Source: Prevotella sp. HJM029 (GTDB lineage: Bacteria; Bacteroidota; Bacteroidia; Bacteroidales; Bacteroidaceae). From it: 64,000 nt of DNA. This document shows positions 35,968 to 45,085 of the stretch, piece by piece; positions within the stretch are counted from its first letter, which is position 1, and each line of letters starts with the position of its first letter. The stretch is taken from the NCBI RefSeq assembly GCF_000599605.1, contig NZ_AZHT01000001.1:1-64000 (forward strand). The letters run 5' to 3'. Below the pieces are notes generated by a model. That model did no database searches and was not told the DNA's origin. It was given only the letters and a program-made list of their open reading frames with translations. A program made the translations under genes and the position numbers.

Positions 35968-38900
35968 ATGCAAAAGAAATTGCATTTCCTATTGAGCCTG
36001 ATGCTGTTGTGCGCAACGACAGTCATGGCACAAGTTACCACCTCTTCCATGAGCGGTAAGGTTACACTACAAGGTACAAACGAGGAGATTGTTGGTGCAA
36101 CCATACAAGCCACTCACGAACCTTCTGGCACACGTTATGCTACCGTGACAAATGCTGATGGTCGTTTCAACATTCAGGGCATGCGCACTGGCGGTCCCTA
36201 TAAGGTAACCGTCAGTTACATTGGCTATCAGTCGAAAACCTATAAAGGTATTCAACTGCAACTGGGCGAAGCCTATAACCTCAATGCCCAGCTATCTGAA
36301 GATGCTACGGTATTGGGCGAAGTAGTAGTGAGTGCAACTGCTTCAAAATTCGCAGCCGAGAAGACTGGTGCTTCGACCAACATCAACAACAGTCAGATTG
36401 TGAATCTGCCCACCGTAAACCGCAGCATCACCGATGTAACACGTCTCTCACCCTATGGCGGCAACGGAATGTCTTTTGCAGGTTCGGATGGCCGAACAGC
36501 TAACTTCACAGTGGATGGTGCAAACTTCAATAACAATTTTGGGTTAAGCTCTAAACTGCCTGGCGGTGGCAACCCAATATCTATCGATGCTATCGATGAA
36601 CTACAGGTTGTCGTTTCACCATTTGATGTACGCCAAACTAATTTTATTGGCGGAGGAGTTAACGCCATCACTAAATCTGGAACAAATACTTTTAAAGGAA
36701 GTGCTTATATTTACCATCGCAATGAGAACCTGCGCGGTGACGCGGTTGACAAGCTGGCAATTGATGGCGCACGCAACACAGATAGAAGCACAACATATGG
36801 TTTCACTCTTGGCGGGCCAATCATTAAAAATAAACTTTTCTTCTTTGTAAATGGTGAAACCATTCAAACGCCAACCATCGCTAACCGCTGGAGAGCCTCT
36901 TCTGATGGTGTTGCCAATCCGAATAACTACATCTCACGTACAACCATTGCCGACATGGAACGCGTTTCTCAATTCGTGGCTACACATTATGGTTACGACA
37001 CGGGTTCCTACACGAATTTCCCTGCCGACGAAACAAACTATAAGATTTTGGCACGCTTAGATTGGAACATCAACAACATGCACCATTTAGCGTTGCGCTA
37101 TAACTACACCAAGAACCGCGGTTGGAATGCACCCAACATGTCGTCTATGGATGGTGGCCCTTCATCTGCTTTTGCACGTACATCCGACCACGCAATGGCC
37201 TTTGCAAATTCGATGTATGCCGTAGACAATCTTGTTCACTCATTCACTTTCGACCTGAATAGCCGAATTAGTGAGAAACTCTCTAATCAATTTTTGGCTA
37301 CCTATTCAAAACTTGATGACCAGCGCTTCACCAATTCTTCAGAATTCCCCTTTATCGACATTTTAGACGGGACTGGTACAACCAGTAATTATATGTCACT
37401 CGGTGAAGAACTTTTCACCCACAACAATGCTGTACACAACAAGATTTGGAACATCAAAGATGATGTGACCTACTTCACTGGCAACCATAAAATCACAGCT
37501 GGCATGAAGTTCGAACATCAAATGGCCGACAACTCTTATATGCGCAACGGAACTGGCTATTATCGCTATGCCAGTGTCAACGATTTCTTAACAGGTGCCG
37601 CACCTGAAATTGTTTGCCTTACTTATGGTTACAATGGCGAAAAGAATCCCATCTCACGCGTACAATTTAATACTTTTGGAATTTATGGGCAAGATGAATG
37701 GCAAGTAAATAATAAGTTGAAACTCACTTATGGCGTACGCTTCGATGGTTTATTCTTCAATAATAATGATTTGATGCGCAACAATGCTATCTACAATCTC
37801 GACTATAACGGACGCCACATTGACACAGGAAAATGGCCCTCTTCAAGTCTTACGGTTTCTCCACGCATAGGATTCACCTACGATGTCTTGGGCAATAAAA
37901 CACTCAAAGTACGTGGTGGCACAGGCTTCTTCTCTGGCCGACTGCCCTTGGTATTCTTCACCAATATGCCAACCAACAGTGGAATGGTACAATATCAAGC
38001 ACAACTAAATGCGCGCAATGGTAGCCGGCTCGGCTATGCGATGAGCAACTTCGCAGGAGGCTTAGTAACAGATGCCAACGGAAAAGCTACTATCGAAGCA
38101 CTCTATAATAAGATTACCAACATGACAAATGCCAGTGGTAATAAGATCTTTCCATCGACAATCTCACCAGAGACGGGATCTGTACCCTCACAAATCGCAG
38201 CTGTTTCGCCAAAATTCAAAATGCCACAAGTTTGGAAAACGTCTTTAGCTGTAGATTATCAAATTCCAGTATCGTTCCCCTTCTCCGTAACAGCTGAGGG
38301 TATTTACAATAAAACCATCAATGCAGTAAAGATTTCGGATTGGAGTGTACCTAATGTTGGTGGTTTCGCCCGTTTTAATGGCGTAGACAATCGCCCGATT
38401 TATGCTGCTTCTGCATCAACTAATCCCAGCGCTTTCGTACTCGAGAACACCAGCAAAGGTTATGGCTGGTCGCTTAACTTGTCACTCAACGCACAGCCTG
38501 CAGAATGGGTGAGCCTCATGGCAGCCTATACTCACACCGTTTCAAAAGAAATCACTGGCATGCCTGGTTCGAATGCGAAATCAGCTTTCACCTACATCCC
38601 AACGGTAGAAGGTGCGAATTACATCAAGCTCCACAATTCACAATATGTTACTCCAGATCGCTTCGTTGCTTCAGCTTCTATGCACGATAAGAGTGGAAAT
38701 CATTATAGCCTCATTTATGAGACCTGGCGTGGAGGCTACAATTACGGCTATATGACAACCAATGATGTTAATGGAGATGGCTATCTCTACGATGCTATTT
38801 ACATTCCCACAGATGCACAGGTTGCCAATGGCGAATTCCGCTTCAGAACTAATGACGACCGCGACCGCTTTATGGATTTCGTACACGCAAACAAATCACT

Positions 38901-39267
38901 CAAAAATCATCAAGGCGAATATGCTGAGCCTTATAGCGTTTATACTCCATGGGTTCATCGCATTGATTTTAGCTACAAACACGATTTCAAGCTTAATTTT
39001 GGGAATACTAAGCACACCTTGCAACTAAGCTTCGACATCAAAAACCTCATGAACCTCTTCAATTCAAGTTGGGGTGTGATGAAGTATCTCAATCCTAAAA
39101 TTGGACAAGAACTTAGAGTTATGAAATATGAAGGTGCTGATGCCAACGGCTATGCTACCTGGTCGACTCCAAGCTCTATCAATGGCTCAACCCAATTGTT
39201 TGTACCACAGCACACCATTGGTCAATGTTGGAATGCATCAATTGGTATCAAATATATCTTCAACTAA
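35968..39267 (+). CDS. Oar-like TonB-dependent receptor
   Basis: A 1099-residue outer-membrane protein with a signal peptide (ending about AQ at 22), a carboxypeptidase-regulatory-like beta domain (about 28-110, GKVTLQGTNEEIVGATIQ), a TonB plug domain (about 115-230, LGEVVVSATASKFAAEK) and a 22-strand barrel ending in an aromatic C-terminal strand (IGIKYIFN). The plan fits the Oar/carboxypeptidase-like TonB receptors of Bacteroidota and not SusC; no SusD-like partner is adjacent. The next gene is a lipoprotein with OB-like and BACON domains. The ligand is unknown. Confidence 0.92.
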   Translation: MQKKLHFLLSLMLLCATTVMAQVTTSSMSGKVTLQGTNEEIVGATIQATHEPSGTRYATVTNADGRFNIQGMRTGGPYKVTVSYIGYQSKTYKGIQLQLGEAYNLNAQLSEDATVLGEVVVSATASKFAAEKTGASTNINNSQIVNLPTVNRSITDVTRLSPYGGNGMSFAGSDGRTANFTVDGANFNNNFGLSSKLPGGGNPISIDAIDELQVVVSPFDVRQTNFIGGGVNAITKSGTNTFKGSAYIYHRNENLRGDAVDKLAIDGARNTDRSTTYGFTLGGPIIKNKLFFFVNGETIQTPTIANRWRASSDGVANPNNYISRTTIADMERVSQFVATHYGYDTGSYTNFPADETNYKILARLDWNINNMHHLALRYNYTKNRGWNAPNMSSMDGGPSSAFARTSDHAMAFANSMYAVDNLVHSFTFDLNSRISEKLSNQFLATYSKLDDQRFTNSSEFPFIDILDGTGTTSNYMSLGEELFTHNNAVHNKIWNIKDDVTYFTGNHKITAGMKFEHQMADNSYMRNGTGYYRYASVNDFLTGAAPEIVCLTYGYNGEKNPISRVQFNTFGIYGQDEWQVNNKLKLTYGVRFDGLFFNNNDLMRNNAIYNLDYNGRHIDTGKWPSSSLTVSPRIGFTYDVLGNKTLKVRGGTGFFSGRLPLVFFTNMPTNSGMVQYQAQLNARNGSRLGYAMSNFAGGLVTDANGKATIEALYNKITNMTNASGNKIFPSTISPETGSVPSQIAAVSPKFKMPQVWKTSLAVDYQIPVSFPFSVTAEGIYNKTINAVKISDWSVPNVGGFARFNGVDNRPIYAASASTNPSAFVLENTSKGYGWSLNLSLNAQPAEWVSLMAAYTHTVSKEITGMPGSNAKSAFTYIPTVEGANYIKLHNSQYVTPDRFVASASMHDKSGNHYSLIYETWRGGYNYGYMTTNDVNGDGYLYDAIYIPTDAQVANGEFRFRTNDDRDRFMDFVHANKSLKNHQGEYAEPYSVYTPWVHRIDFSYKHDFKLNFGNTKHTLQLSFDIKNLMNLFNSSWGVMKYLNPKIGQELRVMKYEGADANGYATWSTPSSINGSTQLFVPQHTIGQCWNASIGIKYIFN

Positions 39268-39281
39268 ATGAAAAAAGAAAA

Positions 39282-40790
39282 ATGAAAAGAATAACAAAAA
39301 TTGTCACTACCCTGTGTGCAACAACTTTGCTCTTCACGGCTTGTAGCAAAGACGACTCCATCACACAACTCGATGGTTTGCATGTATCCACATCATACGT
39401 TTCTATCGCTGAATCGGGAGCAACCTCAAAAATAACCCTCAACACCTCAAGCGACTGGAAGATTGAAAAGGTTACTACCAAAACAAACAAAGTTGAATGG
39501 CTTACCATTTCACCTACAGAAGGCCATGCTGGACAAACAGAAATCTCATTCACTGCTCCAGCATCTCTTGATGGACGCACTGCTGAAGTGCTCATCACAG
39601 CTAATGGGGAGATCCAGCACATCAACATTGTTCAAGGTCTGCCAACTATCACGAAAGCAACTTGTGCTGCAGTCCTTGCGGGTGTCGACAACAAGAGCTA
39701 TCGTGTGACAGGTGTCTGCACTTCCATCAACAACACCAACTATGGCAACTTCTATCTCAACGATGGAACTGCTTCACTATATGTTTATGGAACTAAAGAT
39801 GCTGGTGGAAACTATGCTTGGAAATCATTTGGTATTGAAGTGGGCGACGAGGTAACTATCGAAGGACCACGCTCCACCTACAATGGTGTGGGACAGCTCA
39901 AAGATGCTACTTTTATCAGTGTGAAGAAGTCGCTCATCAAAGTTGATGCCGTTGAGAACGACTCACTCCCTGTAACTGGAGGCACTTTCACTGCTCATTT
40001 GGTCTGCAAAGGACAAGGAGTTTCTGTCGATATCCCCAACGATGCTAAAAGCTGGCTTGCTATCAGTGGCATACAGACGACAGGTACCACTACAACTGTG
40101 CAATTTACTGCGCAACCAAACACAGGTGGTGATCGCGAAACAACCATCGAATTCCGCACCACAGAAGGTGGCAAGACCTATACATCGCAGACAAAATTAG
40201 TACAAGTAGGCGCCATCGTTGCTGCCCCTATCAATGAGTTTAAACAAGCTGCAGTAAGCACTACGCAATATCGCATCTCGGGCATTGTTACCAACGTCAA
40301 AAATGCTGCCCAGGGCAACTTCACACTCAAAGATTACTCAGGAGATGTTTTTGTTTACAAAGCAAAAGATTTCCAAACTAATGGAATTAAAGTGGGCGAT
40401 ATCGTTACCCTCGTGGGTGAACGTGGTGAATATAATGCTACACCACAAATGGTGAAAGCCAGCATCGAAGACCATAAAAAGGTGGAGCAAATATCGATTG
40501 CCGACTTCCGCACAAAGCCTGATAGTAAGGATACCTACTATATGATTAAAGGTAGCGTGGCACAATCCACAGAAGCTAACACCAAGTTTGACCTCACCAA
40601 ATATGGCAACTTTGCACTTACCGATGCCACAGGAAACGTTTATGTGTATGGCGTTATTAATGGCTGGGGAGGCAAGAAAGGAGAATTTGGAACACTCCAT
40701 GTGGCTACTGGCGATCAACTCACACTCATTGCATCGAAGACCTCCTATAAAGGACTCGTTGAGGCCATTGCCATCTTTTACTCGAAATAA
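39282..40790 (+). CDS. BACON/OB-fold lipoprotein
   Basis: A 502-residue surface lipoprotein with the lipobox LLFTAC followed by SKDD, an arrangement that resembles the export signals of surface-exposed Bacteroidota lipoproteins. BACON-like domains (about 30-120 and 215-310, Cys-poor beta sandwiches with ISPTEGHAGQTEISF) alternate with three OB-like regions with the pattern GNFYLNDGTASLYVYGTKD, GNFTLKDYSGDVFVYKAKD and GNFALTDATGNVYVYGV. It starts at ATG 39282, 14 bp after the receptor stop. Co-transcription suggests it is the extracellular partner of the receptor. Confidence 0.82.
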   Translation: MKRITKIVTTLCATTLLFTACSKDDSITQLDGLHVSTSYVSIAESGATSKITLNTSSDWKIEKVTTKTNKVEWLTISPTEGHAGQTEISFTAPASLDGRTAEVLITANGEIQHINIVQGLPTITKATCAAVLAGVDNKSYRVTGVCTSINNTNYGNFYLNDGTASLYVYGTKDAGGNYAWKSFGIEVGDEVTIEGPRSTYNGVGQLKDATFISVKKSLIKVDAVENDSLPVTGGTFTAHLVCKGQGVSVDIPNDAKSWLAISGIQTTGTTTTVQFTAQPNTGGDRETTIEFRTTEGGKTYTSQTKLVQVGAIVAAPINEFKQAAVSTTQYRISGIVTNVKNAAQGNFTLKDYSGDVFVYKAKDFQTNGIKVGDIVTLVGERGEYNATPQMVKASIEDHKKVEQISIADFRTKPDSKDTYYMIKGSVAQSTEANTKFDLTKYGNFALTDATGNVYVYGVINGWGGKKGEFGTLHVATGDQLTLIASKTSYKGLVEAIAIFYSK

Positions 40791-40825
40791 ATCATTCACC
40801 CTAACTTTATAACTCTCTCTTCATG

Positions 40826-40864
40826 ATGGAGGCATGCTATCAAAGGCATGCCTCCTGATTTTTT
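40826..40864 (+). terminator. strong intrinsic terminator after the Oar operon
   Basis: Stem GGAGGCATGC (40828-40837) pairs with GCATGCCTCC (40846-40855), with loop TATCAAAG and then TGATTTTTT. Confidence 0.92.
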
Positions 40865-40920
40865 GCGCAAAGCAAATCTGGACAGGCACGGCTATAATGC
40901 AATAAGGCGAACTCGCCCAT

Positions 40921-41118
40921 CGTTTTCATCCGTTTTCATCAAAAACAAGCGAAACCGACCACCGTTCTCATCCGTTTTCACCAAAAATAAGCGAAACCGA
41001 CCATCGTTCTCATCTGTTTTCATCAAAAACAAGCGAAACCGACCATCGTTCTCATCTGTTTTCATCAAAAACAAGCGAAACCATACTCCGTTCTCATCCA
41101 TTTTTGACAAAAACAGAC
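40921..41118. repeat. 42-bp tandem repeat array E (about 4.7 copies)
   Basis: Units start at 40921, 40963, 41005, 41047 and 41089, an exact 42-bp period, with the last partial. Each has two similar halves (CGTTCTCATC and then GTTTTCATCAAAAACAAG). On the minus strand it contains GTTTCGCTTGTTTTTGA, identical to the 42-bp units of array D, and aligns with them over about 32 bp with three mismatches. So D and E are one family in inverted orientation around the Oar operon. Confidence 0.95.
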
Positions 41119-41198
41119 ATCCCAAGGGGTTGGAAAAGCTATTCATAAGAAAAACAATGTGTTGCCCACGGACAAAGCATACATCCAACCCTTTTTTA

Positions 41199-41239
41199 AG
41201 GTATAGCATACCTCACCCCGCATTTTTTTATTATCTTTG
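41199..41239 (+). promoter_or_regulatory. possible operator and promoter of the cupin-panK pair
   Basis: The dyad AGGTAT-AGC-ATACCT at 41199-41213 lies just upstream of TATCTTTG at 41232-41239, a -7 element. A proper -33 element is missing, so the dyad may be an activator or repressor site. Confidence 0.5.
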
Positions 41240-41270
41240 TTCCCACAAATTCAAATATATATAAGATATT

Positions 41271-41606
41271 ATGGTGATTGATTTCGATAAAATAACGATG
41301 CAGACCATCAATGGCTTCAAAGGTGGACAAGGAGAACTCGACATGGCTGGATTCGGCGACGACAAGGTGAAAATCATGCGCAACGTGCTCAAGCCACAAG
41401 CTTCGGCAGGCAGACATCTACACAGCAGTAATAGCGAGATAATCTATGTACTTCAAGGTGAGCTCACAATCACTTGCGATGGAGAGAGAGAAATCGTTCG
41501 CGCGGGGCAACTGCACTACTGCCCCATGGGGCATCAACACAGTTACACAAATCTCAGCACCGAGGATGTTGTATTCTTAGGCATAGTTCCAGAACATCAT
41601 GCGTAA
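41271..41606 (+). CDS. cupin-domain protein
   Basis: A 111-residue single cupin with metal-site features: RHLHSSNSEIIYVLQGELTIT and the second motif GQLHYCPMGHQHSYTN with histidines in place. Proteins of this size are sugar isomerases, dioxygenases or small-molecule binding proteins, so the substrate cannot be named. It overlaps the start of the pantothenate kinase by 8 bp, so the two are translated together. A promoter and a dyad lie upstream. Confidence 0.85.
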   Translation: MVIDFDKITMQTINGFKGGQGELDMAGFGDDKVKIMRNVLKPQASAGRHLHSSNSEIIYVLQGELTITCDGEREIVRAGQLHYCPMGHQHSYTNLSTEDVVFLGIVPEHHA

Positions 41607-42498
41607 CGTCACACATAATTCATGCAACACGGGTATTGTTATTGGTATCGACGTGGGCATAAGCACCACAAAAATTGTAGGTGTAGACGTACAAGGAGCA
41701 GTGCTCAATCCGTTTAGAATTAGAGCCACTGACCCCATCACATCGCTTTACGGCGCATTCGGAAAATATTTGCATGACAATGGCATTCAGCTTAGCGACG
41801 TAGCACAAGTGATGCTTACTGGTGTTGGGGCTGCCTATATTGATGAAGACATTTATGGTCTACCCACAGCCAAAGCACAGGAGTTTATCGCTGATGGGTT
41901 GGGAGCACGTTATGAAAGTGGATTGGAAAAGATGATTGTTGTGAGCATGGGCACGGGTACGAGTCTTGTGAAATGTGATGGCAACGATATTCGTCATATA
42001 GGTGGAACAGGTATTGGAGGCGGCACTTTGCAGGGGTTAAGCCGCATTATGCTCAAAACCGACGATATCAAACAGGTAGCAGAATTGGCAAAGGGTGGAG
42101 ATATTTCAAAAATCAATCTGCTTATCGGCGATATCAGTGCTCATCCACTTCCTGGTCTTCCCATGAGCGCCACGGCAAGCCTTTTTAGTAATGCCAAGAC
42201 CAATGCATCGCGCGAGGATATCGCTATTGGGCTCATCTACATGGTGCTCCAGGCTGTAGGATCGAGCACCATCTTGAGCAGTTTAGAAAGCGGTATCAAA
42301 GATTTCGTGCTCATTGGCAACCTCACGCTACTTCCCCAATGCCGTGAGGTTTATGATGCCATGGAACAGCTCTACGATGTACGTTTTCGCATTCCAACAC
42401 ATAGTGAATTCTGCACTGCTATTGGTGCCGCACTGAGCTATCGCAACAATCGTTTTCCTTCATGTAAACCCTCAGTACAGATTGAGCGCAATGATTAA
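41599..42498 (+). CDS. coaW: type II pantothenate kinase
   Basis: A 299-residue ASKHA-fold kinase phosphorylating pantothenate, the first step of coenzyme A synthesis. The phosphate 1 motif is GIDVGISTTK at residues 16-25, the adenosine region is VVSMGTGTSLVK, and GGTGIGGGTLQGLS completes the type II set. Type II kinases are known in Staphylococcus and eukaryotes and in some Bacteroidota, while type III (CoaX) is common elsewhere. The start overlaps the cupin gene, and the end overlaps the next gene by 8 bp. This coupling suggests the cupin acts in the same pathway or condition; that is inferred. Confidence 0.85.
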   Translation: MRNVTHNSCNTGIVIGIDVGISTTKIVGVDVQGAVLNPFRIRATDPITSLYGAFGKYLHDNGIQLSDVAQVMLTGVGAAYIDEDIYGLPTAKAQEFIADGLGARYESGLEKMIVVSMGTGTSLVKCDGNDIRHIGGTGIGGGTLQGLSRIMLKTDDIKQVAELAKGGDISKINLLIGDISAHPLPGLPMSATASLFSNAKTNASREDIAIGLIYMVLQAVGSSTILSSLESGIKDFVLIGNLTLLPQCREVYDAMEQLYDVRFRIPTHSEFCTAIGAALSYRNNRFPSCKPSVQIERND

Positions 42499-44104
42499 AA
42501 AATTTTGGTGTACCTTCGTTATAAGTATTCTTGTTGGGCTTTCTATTCAAGCACAACCCAAACACGAAGTACGTGCCGTATGGCTCACTACTATCGGTGG
42601 ATTAGACTGGCCGCACAACTATGCACAGAGCGAACGATCGAGAGCAAAGCAACAAGCCGAACTTCAAGCTACACTCGATCAACTACAAGCTGCTGGTGTC
42701 AACACCATTTTGCTTCAGACGCGCATCCGAGGAACTGTGATTTATCCTTCGGACTATGAGCCTTGGGATGGTTGTCTCAGTGGTATTCCAGACACATCAC
42801 CTGGTTATGATGCCTTGCAATTTGCCATTGATGAGTGTCACAAACGTGGCATGGCAGTGCAGGCATGGCTCGTGTCGATTCCTGTAGGGAAATGGAATGG
42901 ATTGGGATGCAAACGACTACGCCAACGTTATCCACAACTCATTGTGAAGATTGGCGACGAGGGTTATATGAATCCCGAAAAGCCACAAACGGCCAGCCAT
43001 ATTGCCAAGTTGTGCCAAGAAATCGTCAGCAAATATGATATCGATGGCATTCATTTAGACTATATTCGTTATCCTGAAGCTTGGAACATCAAGGTGCGAG
43101 CAGAACAAGGTCGCACGTTCATCACGAACATCGTCACAGCCGCATCCAACGCTGTAAAAGCAATCAAGCCATGGGTGCGCATGAGTTGTTCGCCAATTGG
43201 CAAGGCTAACGATTTGCCCCGCTATTGGAGTCATGGTTGGAATGCCTACACACGCGTATTGCAGAATGCGCAACAATGGCTCGCCGACGGACTTATGGAC
43301 GAACTCTATCCCATGATGTATTTCAAAGGCAACCATTTTTATCCCTTTGCCCTCGACTGGCAAGAACAGGCGCAAGGCAAGATTGTTGTGCCAGGCTTGG
43401 GCATCTACATGATGGTACCGCAGGAGAAAAATTGGCCTTTAATTGACATCACCCGCGAGATGCTGGTGGCACGCCACATCGGTATGGGGCATGCCTACTT
43501 CCGCAGCAAGTTTTTCACCGACAATACTAAGGGCATCTACACCGCTACTGCCGACGACATCGATGCAACACCTGCCCTACTACCTGCGTTAACATGGTAT
43601 TCACAGCAACAGCCTGCCTCCCCAACAGACGTGCACACAACGGCCACGCAAATCACATGGCAGACACAACCAAACTGCACCTATAATCTATATAGTAGCG
43701 AGCAATGGCCTGTCGACACTGAGAAGGCCGAAAACCTGATGCTCGTGCGTCACGCAAGTGCGCAACTCAATATTCCTGCAGGCAACCAACGCTACTACGC
43801 CCTCACGGCAATGGATCGATATGGCAACGAGAGCCTACCCACACAATGTAGTACAAAGAGAACCTCACCAGCCAACGATGCATTGTTGTGCACAGGCAAC
43901 ACGCTGCGCATACCCGACACTTATGATGAGAAAGAAGGCCTGCTCACACTCTCAGCCCTTGACGGCACGTTGCTTCAAACACTCAGCGTGCGCAACAATG
44001 TCATCAACATGCAAGGCATCGCCGACGGCATCTATCAGCTGCGTACCCTTAATGCAGCCGACGTGAGCCACCACATAGCCTTCGTCATCGTGAAAAGATT
44101 CTAA
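42491..44104 (+). CDS. GHL10-like secreted glycoside hydrolase (DUF187)
   Basis: A 537-residue protein with a signal peptide (FVISILVGLSIQAQ) and a GHL10/DUF187 catalytic barrel starting at EVRAVWLTTIGGLDWP, with FAIDECHKRGMAVQAWLV and the typical DGIHLDYIRYP near the active site. A C-terminal fibronectin-like domain (about 375-475) and a Por-type or short tail follow. Proteins of this family act on polysaccharides, with few characterised. The start ATG at 42491 is chosen; an in-frame TTG at 42482 overlaps the previous gene. Confidence 0.88.
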   Translation: MIKKFWCTFVISILVGLSIQAQPKHEVRAVWLTTIGGLDWPHNYAQSERSRAKQQAELQATLDQLQAAGVNTILLQTRIRGTVIYPSDYEPWDGCLSGIPDTSPGYDALQFAIDECHKRGMAVQAWLVSIPVGKWNGLGCKRLRQRYPQLIVKIGDEGYMNPEKPQTASHIAKLCQEIVSKYDIDGIHLDYIRYPEAWNIKVRAEQGRTFITNIVTAASNAVKAIKPWVRMSCSPIGKANDLPRYWSHGWNAYTRVLQNAQQWLADGLMDELYPMMYFKGNHFYPFALDWQEQAQGKIVVPGLGIYMMVPQEKNWPLIDITREMLVARHIGMGHAYFRSKFFTDNTKGIYTATADDIDATPALLPALTWYSQQQPASPTDVHTTATQITWQTQPNCTYNLYSSEQWPVDTEKAENLMLVRHASAQLNIPAGNQRYYALTAMDRYGNESLPTQCSTKRTSPANDALLCTGNTLRIPDTYDEKEGLLTLSALDGTLLQTLSVRNNVINMQGIADGIYQLRTLNAADVSHHIAFVIVKRF

Positions 44105-44111
44105 GCTTTTG

Positions 44112-44142
44112 TTTGCAGTTTCCGCGAAAAAACTTACCTTTG
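44112..44142 (+). promoter_or_regulatory. promoter of the ribE leader RNA
   Basis: TTTG at 44112-44115, a 19-nt spacer and TACCTTTG at 44135-44142, directly after the GHL10-like stop. It lies about 260 nt before the ribE ATG, so a long leader is expected. Confidence 0.8.
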
Positions 44143-44149
44143 CATACAA

Positions 44150-44385
44150 CAAAATCGACAACAATTTTAAACAAGAAAGATATAGGGGTTGTGCCGATTC
44201 GATTGGGATACTCATCAAATAATATTGAAAACCGAGCACGTTTTGCTTGCTAATGGCGGGCCACATAAAGCTTCTTTGAAGTGAAGTCTCTCGCAGACCG
44301 GTGGATTACAAAGGCGGTAAACACTCAAATAATGATTTACTCGGAGTTTCATCACATCATCGGGCAACCCCTTTTTTCTTTTTTA
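44150..44385 (+). ncRNA. structured leader or small RNA upstream of ribE
   Basis: Hand folding gives a long-range rod: GGGGTTG (44185-44191) with CAACCCC (44365-44371), CCGAT (44194-44198) with ATCGG (44359-44363), GAT/ATC (44201-44203 and 44356-44358), then GAAA-CCGAG (44227-44236) with CTCGG-TTTC (44340-44350). Smaller hairpins such as GTAAA/TTTAC (44317-44340) lie inside. The closing stem is followed by TTTTTTCTTTTTT (44372-44384). This could be a riboswitch-type leader for ribE or an independent RNA of about 230 nt, 6S-like in shape. It does not match the FMN riboswitch consensus. Only a covariance search would settle it. Confidence 0.5.
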
Positions 44386-44406
44386 AATCCTCAAAATAAA
44401 ACAACA

Positions 44407-45015
44407 ATGTTTAGCGGAATCATCGAAGAAATGGCTACCGTCGTAGCCATAGAGCAAGAACAAGACAATATGCACTTCACGCTGCGCTGCTCGTTTGCGC
44501 AAGACTTGAAAATCGACCAAAGCGTGGCACACAACGGCGTTTGCTTAACTGTGGTTCGTATCAGCGGCGACACCTACACCGTGACAGCCATGAAAGAAAC
44601 GCTGATTCGTTCAAATTTGCAGCAACTCAACGTTGGAGACAAAGTGAATATCGAACGCTCGATGCTGATGAACGGCCGATTGGATGGGCACATTGTGCAG
44701 GGACATGTTGACGAAACCGCCACCTGCATTGCCGTGCACGATGCCAATGGCAGTACCTACTACACCTTTGAGTATGCAGCAAACAGGGAGCTGGCACAGC
44801 GGGGCTATTTCACCGTCGACAAAGGTTCGGTTACGGTAAACGGCGTTTCGCTCACCGTATGCGAACCCACGGCCAACACATTCACCGTGGCCATCATTCC
44901 TTACACCAAGGAGCACACAAACTTCTGCGACATGCACAAAGGCAGCCTGGTGAATATCGAGTTCGATATCCTCGGCAAATACATTGCGCGCCTGCAAAGT
45001 CTTTCTGCACAATAA
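44407..45015 (+). CDS. ribE: riboflavin synthase alpha chain
   Basis: A 202-residue enzyme that converts two 6,7-dimethyl-8-ribityllumazine molecules to riboflavin. Two lumazine-binding barrels are seen: MFSGIIEEMATV, NGVCLTVV and the repeat with GHIVQGHVDETA, VTVNGVSLTVCE. The length is usual for this family. It follows a long leader with predicted structure, and no other riboflavin genes are adjacent. TolC starts 70 bp downstream. Confidence 0.95.
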   Translation: MFSGIIEEMATVVAIEQEQDNMHFTLRCSFAQDLKIDQSVAHNGVCLTVVRISGDTYTVTAMKETLIRSNLQQLNVGDKVNIERSMLMNGRLDGHIVQGHVDETATCIAVHDANGSTYYTFEYAANRELAQRGYFTVDKGSVTVNGVSLTVCEPTANTFTVAIIPYTKEHTNFCDMHKGSLVNIEFDILGKYIARLQSLSAQ

Positions 45016-45085
45016 TAAAATACGCAAGCAAAATAAAAACCTGTTACCAACCATAACAATAACTAACGAAAGGACAATAAATCTG

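Noticed and set aside
35968-39267. SusC of a polysaccharide utilisation locus
   Set aside because: No SusD-like gene follows and the sequence suits the Oar group. The neighbouring lipoprotein has BACON and OB-like repeats instead.
44150-44385. FMN riboswitch before ribE
   Set aside because: The conserved blocks, such as the GGATGGGAGAA-type end and the GGGC...GGTGAAATTCC parts, were not found. The gene context fits but the sequence does not.
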